Shown here: positions 31,255 through 39,422 of the stretch, one piece after another
Position numbering within the stretch: position 1 is the first letter of the stretch
How the letters are laid out: each line of letters begins with the position of its first letter
Source: Vibrio hepatarius
GTDB taxonomy: Bacteria > Pseudomonadota > Gammaproteobacteria > Enterobacterales > Vibrionaceae
Direction of reading: 5' to 3'
DNA: 64,000 nt
Assembly: GCF_001274785.1 (NCBI RefSeq)
Contig: NZ_LHPI01000002.1
Location: 20,768 to 84,767, forward strand
Translations under genes and position numbers: made by a program
Notes under the pieces: model-generated
What the model was told of the DNA's origin: nothing
Database searches by the model: none
The model's input: the letters and a program-made list of their open reading frames with translations, nothing else

Positions 31255-32901
31255 TTACGTGTTCTCCAGCATGTCATTGTTTGAAGCACCTGGCGGTACT
31301 AGCGGCCATACGTTTTCTTCTTCGTCGATCAGTACGTGAAGCATGTATGACGTTTTGCTCTCTAGCATCTCTTTAAGCGCCGGTTCTACTTCTTCTTTCT
31401 TTGTGATGGTTTTGCCCGGGATATCGAACGCTTTTGCCAGCATAACGAAATCCGGGTTGTCATCGAGAATCGTTTCACTGTGGCGGCCGTCAAAGAACAG
31501 TGATTGCCATTGACGCACCATGCCCAAACGCTGGTTGTTGAGTAGAACGATTTTGACCGGGATCTGGCGGCGTTTTAGTGTGCCCAGTTCCTGTACGTTC
31601 ATCATAAATGAACCGTCACCAGTGATAAGGATAGACTGGTCATCAGGACGAGCGACCGCAGCGCCCATCGCCGCTGGAAGACCAAAACCCATAGTGCCAA
31701 GACCGGCTGAAGTGATGAAATTTTGCGGTTCGCGTGGCTGAATATGCTGCGCTGACCACATCTGGTGTTGGCCAACATCGGTCGACACGATCGCGCTGTC
31801 TGGCATCATATCTGACAGCTGCTTTAACAGACCTGGCGCATAGATAAGCTCGCCCGGATGGTCGTAACGCCATTTGAACGCGCTACGTAGGCTTTCACTG
31901 TGTTTAACCCAAGGGGTGATGTCTTTCACTAACTCTAGCTGCGACAACACTTGTGGAATTTCACCACGAACGGGTGCGTTCGCCTGACGCAGTTTGTGGA
32001 TTTCTGCCGCATCGATATCGATATGAATAACTTTCGCGTTTGGTGCGAAGGTATCTAGCTTACCTGTTACTCGGTCATCAAAACGCGCACCCACTGCGAT
32101 CAGCAGGTCACACTCTTGTACCACCAAGTTGGCCGCTTTGGTGCCGTGCATGCCCAGCATGCCCAAGTAGTGTTGGTCGTGACGCTCAATCGTACCTAGG
32201 CCTTTTAGTGTGCTTACGGAAGGCATTGGATTTAGGCGTAAGAACTCGCGTACCGCGTGCGTCGCATGACCCAACTGCACACCACCACCGACATACAGTA
32301 CCGGGCGGGAGCTTTGTGATAATAGCTCTTGCGCTTTAGCAATCGCTCCAGACGTCGCGGCTGGCATAGGAGGTGGAGTAAAAGGAGGAAGGAGTTCAAC
32401 AGGAGCTTGAGCCAGCTGTACATCTTTAGCGATATCAACGATAACAGGGCCAGGGCGGCCAGTTTTTGCTACTTCGAAGGCTTCGGCCATGGTTGGCGCG
32501 AGTTCGTTGATATCGGTAACTAAGTAGCTGTGTTTGGTACAGGAAAGTGACATACCGATCACGTCCATTTCCTGAAACGCATCGGTACCGATATGGGAAC
32601 TGGCAACCTGACCTGTGATAGCAACCAGTGGGATGGAATCCATAAAGGCATCGGCTAGACCAGTCACTAGGTTGGTGGCTCCCGGTCCGGATGTGGCCAT
32701 ACATACGGCAACATCTTGAGTAGAACGAGCCATGCCGATTGCAGCCATTGCTGCGCCTTGCTCGTGACGACAAAGTATATGCTCAACACCGCCATCGTAT
32801 AATGCGTCGTAGATTGGCATGATTGCACCACCAGGGTAACCAAATACGGTCTTGATCCCTTGCTGCTGCAATGCGGCTACGACTAACTCTGCACCTGTCA
32901 T
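31255..32901 (-). CDS. ilvG: Acetolactate synthase 2 catalytic subunit IlvG
   Basis: The start at ATG 32901 ([20 protein letters not shown]) has a strong GGGAGG ribosome site; a slightly longer ORF adds eight codons. The 548-residue enzyme has the catalytic glutamate in [13 protein letters not shown], the ThDP-binding motif [15 protein letters not shown]...NNQRLGM and FAD-binding middle domain. It condenses pyruvate or pyruvate plus 2-oxobutanoate. The reading frame is intact, unlike in E. coli K-12, where ilvG is frameshifted. Confidence 0.97.
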   Translation of the reverse strand: MTGAELVVAALQQQGIKTVFGYPGGAIMPIYDALYDGGVEHILCRHEQGAAMAAIGMARSTQDVAVCMATSGPGATNLVTGLADAFMDSIPLVAITGQVASSHIGTDAFQEMDVIGMSLSCTKHSYLVTDINELAPTMAEAFEVAKTGRPGPVIVDIAKDVQLAQAPVELLPPFTPPPMPAATSGAIAKAQELLSQSSRPVLYVGGGVQLGHATHAVREFLRLNPMPSVSTLKGLGTIERHDQHYLGMLGMHGTKAANLVVQECDLLIAVGARFDDRVTGKLDTFAPNAKVIHIDIDAAEIHKLRQANAPVRGEIPQVLSQLELVKDITPWVKHSESLRSAFKWRYDHPGELIYAPGLLKQLSDMMPDSAIVSTDVGQHQMWSAQHIQPREPQNFITSAGLGTMGFGLPAAMGAAVARPDDQSILITGDGSFMMNVQELGTLKRRQIPVKIVLLNNQRLGMVRQWQSLFFDGRHSETILDDNPDFVMLAKAFDIPGKTITKKEEVEPALKEMLESKTSYMLHVLIDEEENVWPLVPPGASNNDMLENT

Positions 32902-33047
32902 CGTAAGCCTCCCTGTGTATCGCATTGGCGATTATTTTTTCTTGTGCACTTCATGTGCGCTCCCATTCTTCCTGTCATAACTGACCTTTGAACGACTTTG
33001 GTCAGGATGAACTTTGTTTTAATTTAATTTTTTGAACTGTTAATTGT

Positions 33048-33084
33048 AAAAAAACCCCCGGACTTTTCAGTGCGGGGGTTTTTT
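33048..33084 (-). terminator. Attenuator terminator between ilvL and ilvG
   Basis: CCCCCG and CGGGGG (33055-33060, 33073-33078) are flanked by seven As on the left and six Ts on the right. On the minus strand it lies 11 bases after the ilvL stop and 146 bases before ilvG, the place of a classic attenuator. Confidence 0.9.
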
Positions 33085-33095
33085 AGAATTTGTGG

Positions 33096-33185
33096 TTATC
33101 TTTCGCCCACCAGCCCCCGCGCGGAATCAATAATGACCACGATAATCAGGGCAATCAGTGCGTTAGTGCGGGCGGTAAAGTTCAT
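33096..33185 (-). CDS. ilvL: ilvGMEDA operon leader peptide IlvL
   Basis: A 29-codon ORF on the minus strand encodes MNFTARTNALIALIIVVIID followed by SARGLVGER. Residues 10-19 (LIALIIVVII) are almost only leucine, isoleucine and valine codons, which is what lets ribosome stalling sense branched-chain amino-acid supply. A terminator-attenuator follows directly. E. coli IlvL is 32 residues with a similar run. The ORF is too short for most automatic calls. It is flanked on its upstream side by the accessory islet beginning at 33251. Confidence 0.93.
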   Translation of the reverse strand: MNFTARTNALIALIIVVIIDSARGLVGER

Positions 33186-33250
33186 CTTCGTTTTCTAATG
33201 TTGTGTTTATGCAATATGGTACGAAATTATTTGCGTCTCTAGTGGTATCA

Positions 33251-33541
33251 CACATATCCGTTAAATGACAAGCAAAAACTCATACTTTTTTCACATTCTA
33301 TCAGCAACTGATCAAGCTATATAACAAGCTTGATTGTGATTTAGACAATTTATCAAGGAGATAAATAGTGAATGGCGAAAAAGTGACGGTTTTATGGGAT
33401 TAGCGGTAATTCATAGTCGAGCTTCGGTTGGGGTAGAAGCGCCCAATGTGACGGTGGAAGTGCACATCAGTAACGGCATGCCGGGATTTACGTTAGTCGG
33501 TTTACCGGAAACTACTGTCAAAGAATCTCGTAATCGGGTGC
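33251..33541 (+). repeat. Direct repeat, left copy (comM leader plus 5' end)
   Basis: This block matches 34965-35255 with no gaps (constant offset 1714). I count 4 differences in the first about 250 bases and about 8 in the last about 45. It includes the comM leader, its short upstream ORF and the first about 50 comM codons. Confidence 0.95.
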
Positions 33542-33590
33542 GTAATACGATCTTCAGAGTATTATCGGTCAACAGTAATTAGGAAGTGTG
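33394..33590 (+). pseudogene. comM remnant with internal deletion
   Basis: The ORF beginning MGLAVIHSRASVGVEAPNVT is the first about 52 codons of ComM, then leaves the ComM frame and stops at 33582. In a second frame, 33549-33575 reads DLQSIIGQQ, matching DLQDIIGQQ at residues 190-198 of the intact ComM (35675 onward). So about 137 codons (53-189) are missing and the junction lies at a GCGATC/ACGATC word present at both places. Stops follow in every reading of the second segment. It lacks the whole AAA+ core and cannot be functional. Confidence 0.88.
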
Positions 33591-33717
33591 CGCTAAAGAT
33601 GTTTCACAGATGGCACTATCATCTTCATCTACTCTTGAAAGCCAAAAATAACTTCATTATTGCTATCAACATCTTAGTGAAAACCTTCATTAAGAGTTAT
33701 TTATACTATGTGAAGTT

Positions 33718-33796
33718 ACGGTAAAACCCCGTACAAAGTTGTTGACTTTGTAGTCAAAGCATACCAGACTCCAACATGTACGGTGTTAACCCGTAC
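33718..33796 (+). promoter_or_regulatory. Operator/promoter region of the toxin-antitoxin pair
   Basis: Nested palindromes lie upstream of the antitoxin gene: TTGACT-TTGT-AGTCAA (about 33743-33758), CAAAG...CTTTG around it, GTACGG...CCGTAC (33778-33783, 33791-33796) and ACGG...CCGT (33718-33732). Ribbon-helix-helix antitoxins usually bind such repeats to repress their own operon. The assignment is by position and symmetry only. The rest of 33591-33922 is AT-rich with no gene. Confidence 0.55.
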
Positions 33797-33922
33797 ATTT
33801 AAATAGTAATTAGTGGTTATATTAATAGTTCATCAAAAATATAGGTATATAGATAGTTCTTTGGAACATCTACTAAGTAAATTAGGAGTTTCCGACGCAC
33901 TAAGCAGTGCAAGGAGTAAAAA

Positions 33923-34213
33923 ATGAGTGCACTTAAAAAAGAGAGAGTTGAGTTTCGTCTGTCTGAAAGTGAGAAAAGCGTTTTAGAGGAAGCTGCGCTA
34001 CTTTCTAATACTACAATAAGTAAATTTGTATCAGAAACAACAGTAGCTAAAGCGCAAGAAGTTATTAGCGAACATAAAAGATTGCAAATAGAAGCAAGTC
34101 AGTGGGAGTCTGTAATGGACGCACTGGAAAATCCAGCAGAACCAACTGATCTGATGCAGGAAATCATTGGAATGTCGTTGGAGGAATCTTGGACGGTAAA
34201 GATCAAAAACTAG
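33923..34213 (+). CDS. DUF1778 (TacA-like) ribbon-helix-helix antitoxin
   Basis: The 96-residue protein has an N-terminal ribbon-helix-helix, ERVEFRLSESEKSVLEEAA followed by LLSNTTISKFVSETTVAKAQ, and a C-terminal tail with WESVMDALENPAEPTDLM that in TacA wraps around the toxin. A strong AAGGAG ribosome site precedes ATG 33923, itself just after a GCACT/AGTGC hairpin (33897-33910). It overlaps the GNAT gene by 25 bases. Composition is more AT-rich than the flanking core genes, suggesting recent acquisition. Confidence 0.9.
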   Translation: MSALKKERVEFRLSESEKSVLEEAALLSNTTISKFVSETTVAKAQEVISEHKRLQIEASQWESVMDALENPAEPTDLMQEIIGMSLEESWTVKIKN

Positions 34214-34743
34214 AAGTTGAACGCTATGACCCTGACGTGAAATATGATTTTTCACAGTTTGATTGTGGTGTTTGTTCTTTAAATGACTACCTAACAAAGA
34301 ATATGGCTAAAGAGCACGACAGAAGAGTGTCGATTCCTCATCTTTGTATCGTCTCAAATGATGAGGGAATTCCCAAGAAAGTAGTGGGCTATTTCACTTT
34401 AGCTAGTAGTTCATTTGATAAGAAGCACGTATCAAACAAAGAAAGACGCAAATTTCCTTACAGTTCAGTACCATGTATATTACTTAGTAAAATAGCTGTA
34501 TGTAAATCTGTACAAGGCCAGGGTTTAGGAAAATGGCTTCTTGGTCGAGCAATCCGTCAAGCATATCTTTCATCTAGGGACGTAGGTGTTTACGCTCTAT
34601 TTCTTCACGCTCGTGAGGGGCGTGAAGATTTTTATGAGAAAGCAGGTATGATTCGTTCAAAAGAGCAGCCTGACATGTTCATCTACTCACTCAAACAATA
34701 CGAAGAAGCATTGAAGAAAAAGCTTCTTTCCAGTAAGTCTTAA
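34189..34743 (+). CDS. GNAT-family toxin (TacT/AtaT-like tRNA acetyltransferase)
   Basis: The start is TTG at 34189, with a GGAGG ribosome site 5 bases upstream inside the antitoxin gene. The 184-residue protein has the N-terminal FDCGVCSLNDYLTKNMAKEH block seen in TacT-like toxins, the acetyl-CoA loop VQGQGLGKWLL (about residues 107-117) after ILLSKIAV, and FYEKAGMIRS near the end. By family knowledge such toxins acetylate the amino group of charged tRNAs and stop translation until bound by the RHH antitoxin. Which tRNA is hit cannot be read. A terminator follows at 34761. Confidence 0.9.
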   Translation: MDGKDQKLEVERYDPDVKYDFSQFDCGVCSLNDYLTKNMAKEHDRRVSIPHLCIVSNDEGIPKKVVGYFTLASSSFDKKHVSNKERRKFPYSSVPCILLSKIAVCKSVQGQGLGKWLLGRAIRQAYLSSRDVGVYALFLHAREGREDFYEKAGMIRSKEQPDMFIYSLKQYEEALKKKLLSSKS

Positions 34744-34760
34744 ACTAAATATTTAAAGAG

Positions 34761-34788
34761 AAAGCGACCTTATTAGGTCGCTTTTCTT
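34761..34788 (+). terminator. Terminator of the toxin-antitoxin operon
   Basis: AAAGCGACC and GGTCGCTTT pair around TTATTA, followed by TCTTAT. Confidence 0.82.
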
Positions 34789-34964
34789 ATATAAGCTTAT
34801 AGGGAAATCAACAAGACTATTAGATGCATGATGATTACTAGATGTATTATTTCTTACGGTCAATTTAAAGCTAAGTTTTAACTCTACGTACTTGTAAGTA
34901 TCAGAGATTGTATTTACTAATGTACTCGCTATAGAGATATAGTGAGGTCGAACACTAGGGACGT
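34789..34964. other. AT-rich gene-free right part of the islet
   Basis: No convincing ORF or RNA is seen. The only symmetry is CTATA-GAGA-TATAG at 34929-34942, near the start of the right repeat copy. No integrase, resolvase or attC-like structure is present. Confidence 0.5.
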
Positions 34965-35255
34965 CACATATCCGTTAGATGACAAGCAAAAACTCATACT
35001 TTTTTCACATTCTATCAGCAACTGATCAAGCTATATAACAACCTTGATTGTGATTTAGACAATTTATCAAGGAGATAAATAGTGAATGGCGAAAAAGTGA
35101 TGGTTTTATGGGATTAGCGGTAATTCATAGTCGAGCTTCGGTTGGCGTAGAAGCGCCCAATGTGACGGTGGAAGTGCACATCAGTAACGGCATGCCGGGA
35201 TTTACGTTAGTCGGTTTACCGGAAACCACCGTCAAAGAATCGCGCGATCGGGTGC
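34965..35255 (+). repeat. Direct repeat, right copy (native comM leader and 5' end)
   Basis: This is the copy attached to intact comM. The first about 250 bases are nearly identical to 33251-33500. Just before both copies the bases are loosely similar (CTAG...TCAC), so the exact left border may be a few bases further out. Confidence 0.95.
35042..35117 (+). promoter_or_regulatory. comM leader with short upstream ORF and possible Shine-Dalgarno hairpin
   Basis: A strong AAGGAG (35069-35074) precedes not comM but a GTG at 35082 opening an 11-codon ORF (MNGEKVMVLWD) whose stop TAG (35115-35117) lies just inside comM. comM itself has no good ribosome site, so coupling is likely. CCTTGAT (35042-35048) is exactly complementary to ATCAAGG (35066-35072) and could hide the AAGGAG. 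ATCAAG at 35025-35030 can pair with the same CTTGAT instead. Confidence 0.55.
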
Positions 35256-36631
35256 GCAGTGCGATCATTAATTCACGGTTTGAGTTTCCCGCGAAACGGA
35301 TCACGGTCAACTTGGCACCGGCCGATCTCCCCAAAGAGGGCGGCCGGTTTGATTTACCAATCGCGCTAGGCATTTTGGCGGCGTCACAACAAATCCCGAT
35401 GACAGACTTAGAAAGTAAGGAGTTTATTGGTGAATTGGCTCTGTCGGGTGAACTACGCTCGGTAAAAGGCGTGTTGCCTGCCGCGCTTGCGGCGAATCGC
35501 GCCGAGCGTTGTTTGGTGGTGCCACAGCAGAACGGTGACCAAGCAGCACTAGTCGGTAAGCATTTGCATAAATCGGCACAAAGTTTATTGGAAGTGTGCG
35601 CTGACTTATGTGACCAGCAGTCACTCACGCTCCATCAAACGCAAAAACGCACTAAGTTAGCGTCTAATCAGCGCGATCTGCAAGATATCATCGGCCAACA
35701 GCAAGGAAAGCGCGCGTTGGAAATTGCCGCAGCGGGTAATCATAATCTTTTGTTCCTCGGGCCTCCCGGCACGGGAAAAACCATGTTGGCCTCTCGCTTG
35801 TGTGACTTGTTACCCGAGATGGATGATGAGGAGGCAATGGAAACCGCGTCGGTCGCCTCGCTCACGCAGCAAGAAATCAACGTTAACAACTGGAAGCAGC
35901 GCCCATTTCGATCACCGCACCACTCCAGTTCGATGGCGGCACTGGTCGGTGGGGGAACCATTCCAAGACCGGGTGAGATCTCGCTGGCTCACAATGGTTT
36001 GCTGTTTCTCGATGAAATGCCCGAATTTGAGAGAAAAGTGCTCGACTCACTGCGTGAACCACTAGAATCCGGTGAAATCATTATTTCGCGCGCGCAGGGT
36101 AAAACCCGTTTTCCCGCCCGATTTCAGCTGGTGGGGGCTCTGAACCCGAGCCCAACAGGCTACTATGAAGGCAACCAATCACGCGTTAACCCTCAGTCGA
36201 TTTTACGTTATCTCAGTCGTTTATCAGGACCATTACTCGACCGCTTTGATATGTCGATTGAAATACCGTCGTTACCTAAAGGCACCTTAGCCGAGGGGGG
36301 AGATCGCGGTGAGCCGACGGTCGTGGTCAGAGAGCGGGTATTGGAAGCACGGGCAAGGATGCAACACCGAGCAAATAAATCCAATGCGCTGCTTGGCAGC
36401 CGAGAAATCGAGAAATATTGCCCGCTAAATAAGCCAGATGCGCAGTTTCTGGAAAGTGCCTTGCATCGGTTAGGCTTATCGATTCGCGCTTATCATCGCA
36501 TCATCAAAGTGGCGCGAACCATCGCGGATTTGGAAGGGCAGGCGGACATCGAACGCGCTCACCTCGCAGAAGCATTGGGTTATCGAGCGATGGATCGCCT
36601 GTTGAAGCAATTGACCGCGCAAGCGGTGTAA
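35108..36631 (+). CDS. comM: Competence-related AAA+ helicase ComM (YifB family)
   Basis: The 507-residue protein has the N-terminal ChlI-like domain (MGLAVIHSRASVGVEAPNVT), Walker A GPPGTGKT (about residues 218-225), RPFRSPHHSSSMAALVGGG, Walker B LLFLDEMPEFE and the C-terminal Mg-chelatase-type domain. ComM is a hexameric helicase that drives branch migration during natural transformation in Vibrio cholerae. The gene is complete. In other bacteria (for example Acinetobacter AbaR islands) comM is a preferred insertion site of genomic islands; here an islet lies just upstream. dprA, another transformation gene, is at 56362. Confidence 0.96.
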   Translation: MGLAVIHSRASVGVEAPNVTVEVHISNGMPGFTLVGLPETTVKESRDRVRSAIINSRFEFPAKRITVNLAPADLPKEGGRFDLPIALGILAASQQIPMTDLESKEFIGELALSGELRSVKGVLPAALAANRAERCLVVPQQNGDQAALVGKHLHKSAQSLLEVCADLCDQQSLTLHQTQKRTKLASNQRDLQDIIGQQQGKRALEIAAAGNHNLLFLGPPGTGKTMLASRLCDLLPEMDDEEAMETASVASLTQQEINVNNWKQRPFRSPHHSSSMAALVGGGTIPRPGEISLAHNGLLFLDEMPEFERKVLDSLREPLESGEIIISRAQGKTRFPARFQLVGALNPSPTGYYEGNQSRVNPQSILRYLSRLSGPLLDRFDMSIEIPSLPKGTLAEGGDRGEPTVVVRERVLEARARMQHRANKSNALLGSREIEKYCPLNKPDAQFLESALHRLGLSIRAYHRIIKVARTIADLEGQADIERAHLAEALGYRAMDRLLKQLTAQAV

Positions 36632-36764
36632 CAGAACAAAGTCCTTAGTATTTGCTCTTGGTATGGTTGAATCGTCTGATTCTACTTTCGCTTGGGCGTA
36701 AACGTTTTCGTGTTCATTTAATGCAACGATATTATGTTTTATGTTGCTTTTTTTAGAACAAAAC

Positions 36765-36849
36765 GTTGGTTATATAGCATTAGTTCTAGTGTGGTAATTA
36801 TGATTTAATCAATTGGATACATAAGAAAATGGAATGATATATAACCAAC
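36765..36849. promoter_or_regulatory. Widely spaced 12-bp inverted repeat before the DUF3100 gene
   Basis: GTTGGTTATATA (36765-36776) and TATATAACCAAC (36838-36849) are exact complements, 61 bases apart; the right arm abuts the AGGAAG ribosome site. It could be a looping operator or an mRNA stem. No regulator can be named. The rest of 36632-36862 shows nothing else clear. Confidence 0.5.
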
Positions 36850-36862
36850 AAGGAAGCTAAAT

Positions 36863-37705
36863 ATGAACAGCTTAAAAGGCCAGTTGGGCAACTGGCGACT
36901 TCACCTCTTGGTGATTGCAATCGCGGTCATTGCCGAGCTCGTCGGCGTCGTTAAAGTGCCGTTAGGCAGCAGCAGTGTGGTACTGCTCCCCCTCTTTTAC
37001 GCATTTATAATCGGTTTGCTCTTTAATCCGAATGTCGTCAGCGCCGCAAAACGCGTGCTGAGTTCGAAACAGGCTGAAAAAGCCACGCCAATCATCATTA
37101 TTTCCGTTCTTCCTTTCTTGGCGAAATTCGGCACGCTTATCGGTCCTTCTCTAAACAAAATCTTGGCGGTTGGTCCGGCGATGATTTTTCAGGAACTCGG
37201 CAACCTCGGCACTATCCTAGTCGCAATGCCTGTCGCGATATTGCTGCTGAAGATGGGACGTGAGTCTATTGGTGCGTGTTTCTCTATCGCCCGTGAGCCA
37301 AATATTGCTCTGATCTCAGATAAATATGGCCTGAAGAGTCCTGAAGGGATCGGCGTAATGGGTGTTTATGTTATGGGCACCATGTTCGGTACGTTGTATT
37401 TTGCGATTCTGGCATCTTTGTTGGCGTCAACAGAATGGTTTGATGTACGCGCATTAGCTATGGCATGTGGCGTCGGTAGTGGCAGTATGACGGCGGCGTG
37501 TTCTGCTGCGTTGGGCGAAAGTGTTCCCGCGATGAAAGAAGAAATACTGGCATTGGCTGGTGCGAGTAACTTGCTAACTAACGCTACGGGTCTGTTTGTT
37601 GGGTTATTTATTGCCTTACCTTTGACCGAAAAACTCTACCGCTTACTGGCGGGGAACAAGACGGAGAAACAAACACAGCAGCCAGGGAGCGATCTAAATG
37701 TCTAA
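36863..37705 (+). CDS. DUF3100 multi-pass membrane protein (putative transporter subunit)
   Basis: The 280-residue protein is hydrophobic with about seven or eight transmembrane segments, a conserved-looking GIGVMGVYVMGTMFG segment and MACGVGSGSMTAACSAALGE, which I recognise as the DUF3100 family. No biochemical function of the family is known to me. The next gene overlaps by 8 bases, and an M20 amidohydrolase and LysR gene follow. This suggests import or export of the hydrolase's substrate or product, as an inference. The AGGAAG ribosome site is good. Confidence 0.85.
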   Translation: MNSLKGQLGNWRLHLLVIAIAVIAELVGVVKVPLGSSSVVLLPLFYAFIIGLLFNPNVVSAAKRVLSSKQAEKATPIIIISVLPFLAKFGTLIGPSLNKILAVGPAMIFQELGNLGTILVAMPVAILLLKMGRESIGACFSIAREPNIALISDKYGLKSPEGIGVMGVYVMGTMFGTLYFAILASLLASTEWFDVRALAMACGVGSGSMTAACSAALGESVPAMKEEILALAGASNLLTNATGLFVGLFIALPLTEKLYRLLAGNKTEKQTQQPGSDLNV

Positions 37706-38168
37706 TGCAGCAACGAAAAAGAATGTAAATGCCGATATCAACCTGATCGATTACGCGATGGTGTTGGCGATTGTGTGTGTCGTCGCGCTGATCAGTAACT
37801 GGACTGGTACTGGTGTAACGCCACTTTCCGCCCTGCCGGGTATGGCGATCATCTTTGCCATGGTAATGGCAGGCTTGGTGTTAGCGAAAGTCATGCCGTT
37901 TTACCTACCATCGGTGGCTTGGTTGTCGCTGGTGAGTGTGTTACTGACCATTCCGGCTTCACCGCTCGCAGAACCAATCCTCAGTTACGTAAAAGACATC
38001 AACTTTTTGAGCTTAGTAACGCCAGTGCTTGCATACGCAGGTTTGGCGATCAGTAAACACGAGGTCACGACCTTTAAATCTGCCGGCGGCAAGATCGTAC
38101 TGATTGCTATCCTAGTGTTCACCGGAACGTACATTGGTTCTGTACTGGTTGCGAACGCGCTGCTTTAA
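37698..38168 (+). CDS. Small hydrophobic partner of the DUF3100 protein
   Basis: The 156-residue protein has a polar start (MSNAATKKNVNADINLIDYA) and about five transmembrane segments, including ISNWTGTGVTPLSALPGMAI and SLVTPVLAYAGLAISKHEV. It overlaps the DUF3100 gene by 8 bases, so the two are probably made in fixed ratio and form one complex. I do not recognise a named family with confidence. It ends 60 bases before the M20 gene. Confidence 0.82.
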   Translation: MSNAATKKNVNADINLIDYAMVLAIVCVVALISNWTGTGVTPLSALPGMAIIFAMVMAGLVLAKVMPFYLPSVAWLSLVSVLLTIPASPLAEPILSYVKDINFLSLVTPVLAYAGLAISKHEVTTFKSAGGKIVLIAILVFTGTYIGSVLVANALL

Positions 38169-38228
38169 GCGCGTTCAATCAAGATTGCCTAAGATTAATC
38201 AAAACAATAAAACAGCTAGAAAAAGGTT

Positions 38229-39401
38229 ATGACTGAATACATCAAACATCACTCCGAAGAGCATGCTCAGCTCGTACAATGGCGACGTGATATCCATGCC
38301 CACCCTGAAACCGCTTATGAAGAATTCAGAACGTCGGAAATCGTCGCCGATATTCTCACTAGCTTAGGTCTAGAAGTGCATCGCGGCTTAGGTGGTACAG
38401 GGGTGGTCGCGACATTACACGGCAGTTTGGGCGCGGGAGAAAGCATCGGCCTGCGCGCGGATATGGACGCTCTCGACCTCGACGAGCTGAACACCTTCGC
38501 GCACTGCTCGACCCACCAAGGAAAAATGCACGCTTGTGGTCATGATGGCCATACCACGATGTTGCTCGGCGCCGCTGTGATGCTGGCGAAAAATCCGCAC
38601 TTTAAAGGGACAGTACATTTTATTTTCCAACCCGCGGAAGAAAATGAAGCGGGTGCAAAAGCGATGATAAAAGATGGCTTGTTTGAGCGTTTCCCGGTCA
38701 AAGAAGTGTACGGTCTACACAACTGGCCAGCGTTGCCAGCTGGTGAAGCTGCGGTACATGATGGCGCAGTGATGGCCGCATTCGACACTTTTGATATCAA
38801 AATTGTCGGCGCGGGTGGACACGGCGCGATGCCACACGACACAATCGACCCTGTCTATACTGCCAGTTTGATCATCAACGCATTACAAAGCGTGATTAGC
38901 CGTAATCTCGACCCACAAAAGTCTGGCGTGATCAGCGTAACGCAAATCAACGCTGGCCACGCTTACAACGTGATCCCCGAAGAAGTCGTGTTTGCCGGGA
39001 CAACTCGCTCGTTCTGCCCTCAGGTTCGTGATTTGATCGAATCGCGAATGAAAGACGTGGTGACAAATATAGCGCACGCACAAGGGTGCAAAGCGGAAAT
39101 TGTATATACTCGACGCTATCCAGCGACGATCAACACGCCAGAGGAAGCGGCCAAGTGTCGCGCTGTGTTGGAACAAATGCCGGAGATCTCGCTCTTACAC
39201 CTTAACCCACCAGCAAGTATGGGCGGTGAAGACTTTGCGTTTATGCTGGAACAACGTCCTGGTGCGTATATTTGGTTAGGTAATGGTAGCCAGGAGCATA
39301 CCCATAACCTGCATAGCCCGAACTACGACTTCAACGATGATGTGCTGCCGATTGGCGCAAACTTCTGGGTAAGGCTGGTGCAGCATTTGCTGTCAAAATA
39401 A
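38229..39401 (+). CDS. M20-family amidohydrolase (aminoacylase/hippurate-hydrolase type)
   Basis: The 390-residue metallopeptidase-fold enzyme has the metal-binding motifs ADMDALDLDE, HACGHDGHTTMLLGAA and EENEAGAKAMI, a dimerisation domain containing GGHGAMPHD, and C-terminal SMGGEDFAFML with the last metal ligand. Members remove acyl groups from N-acyl amino acids (hippurate, indole-acetyl amino acids, aminobenzoyl-glutamate). No signal peptide is seen, so it acts in the cytoplasm on an imported compound. The two membrane genes upstream are the likely carrier. Confidence 0.92.
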   Translation: MTEYIKHHSEEHAQLVQWRRDIHAHPETAYEEFRTSEIVADILTSLGLEVHRGLGGTGVVATLHGSLGAGESIGLRADMDALDLDELNTFAHCSTHQGKMHACGHDGHTTMLLGAAVMLAKNPHFKGTVHFIFQPAEENEAGAKAMIKDGLFERFPVKEVYGLHNWPALPAGEAAVHDGAVMAAFDTFDIKIVGAGGHGAMPHDTIDPVYTASLIINALQSVISRNLDPQKSGVISVTQINAGHAYNVIPEEVVFAGTTRSFCPQVRDLIESRMKDVVTNIAHAQGCKAEIVYTRRYPATINTPEEAAKCRAVLEQMPEISLLHLNPPASMGGEDFAFMLEQRPGAYIWLGNGSQEHTHNLHSPNYDFNDDVLPIGANFWVRLVQHLLSK

Positions 39402-39422
39402 CGGAGTAGCAGTACAAGACCG

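Noticed and set aside
33394..33582. A 62-residue ORF identical at its start to ComM, as a functional short ComM
   Set aside because: It loses the ComM frame after about 52 codons, lacks the AAA+ core, and a second frame shows the remains of codons 190-198; it is a broken copy.
33591..34964. Integron cassette carrying the toxin-antitoxin pair
   Set aside because: No attC/VCR-like imperfect palindrome with the usual core sites was found at either side, and the flanks are comM repeats.
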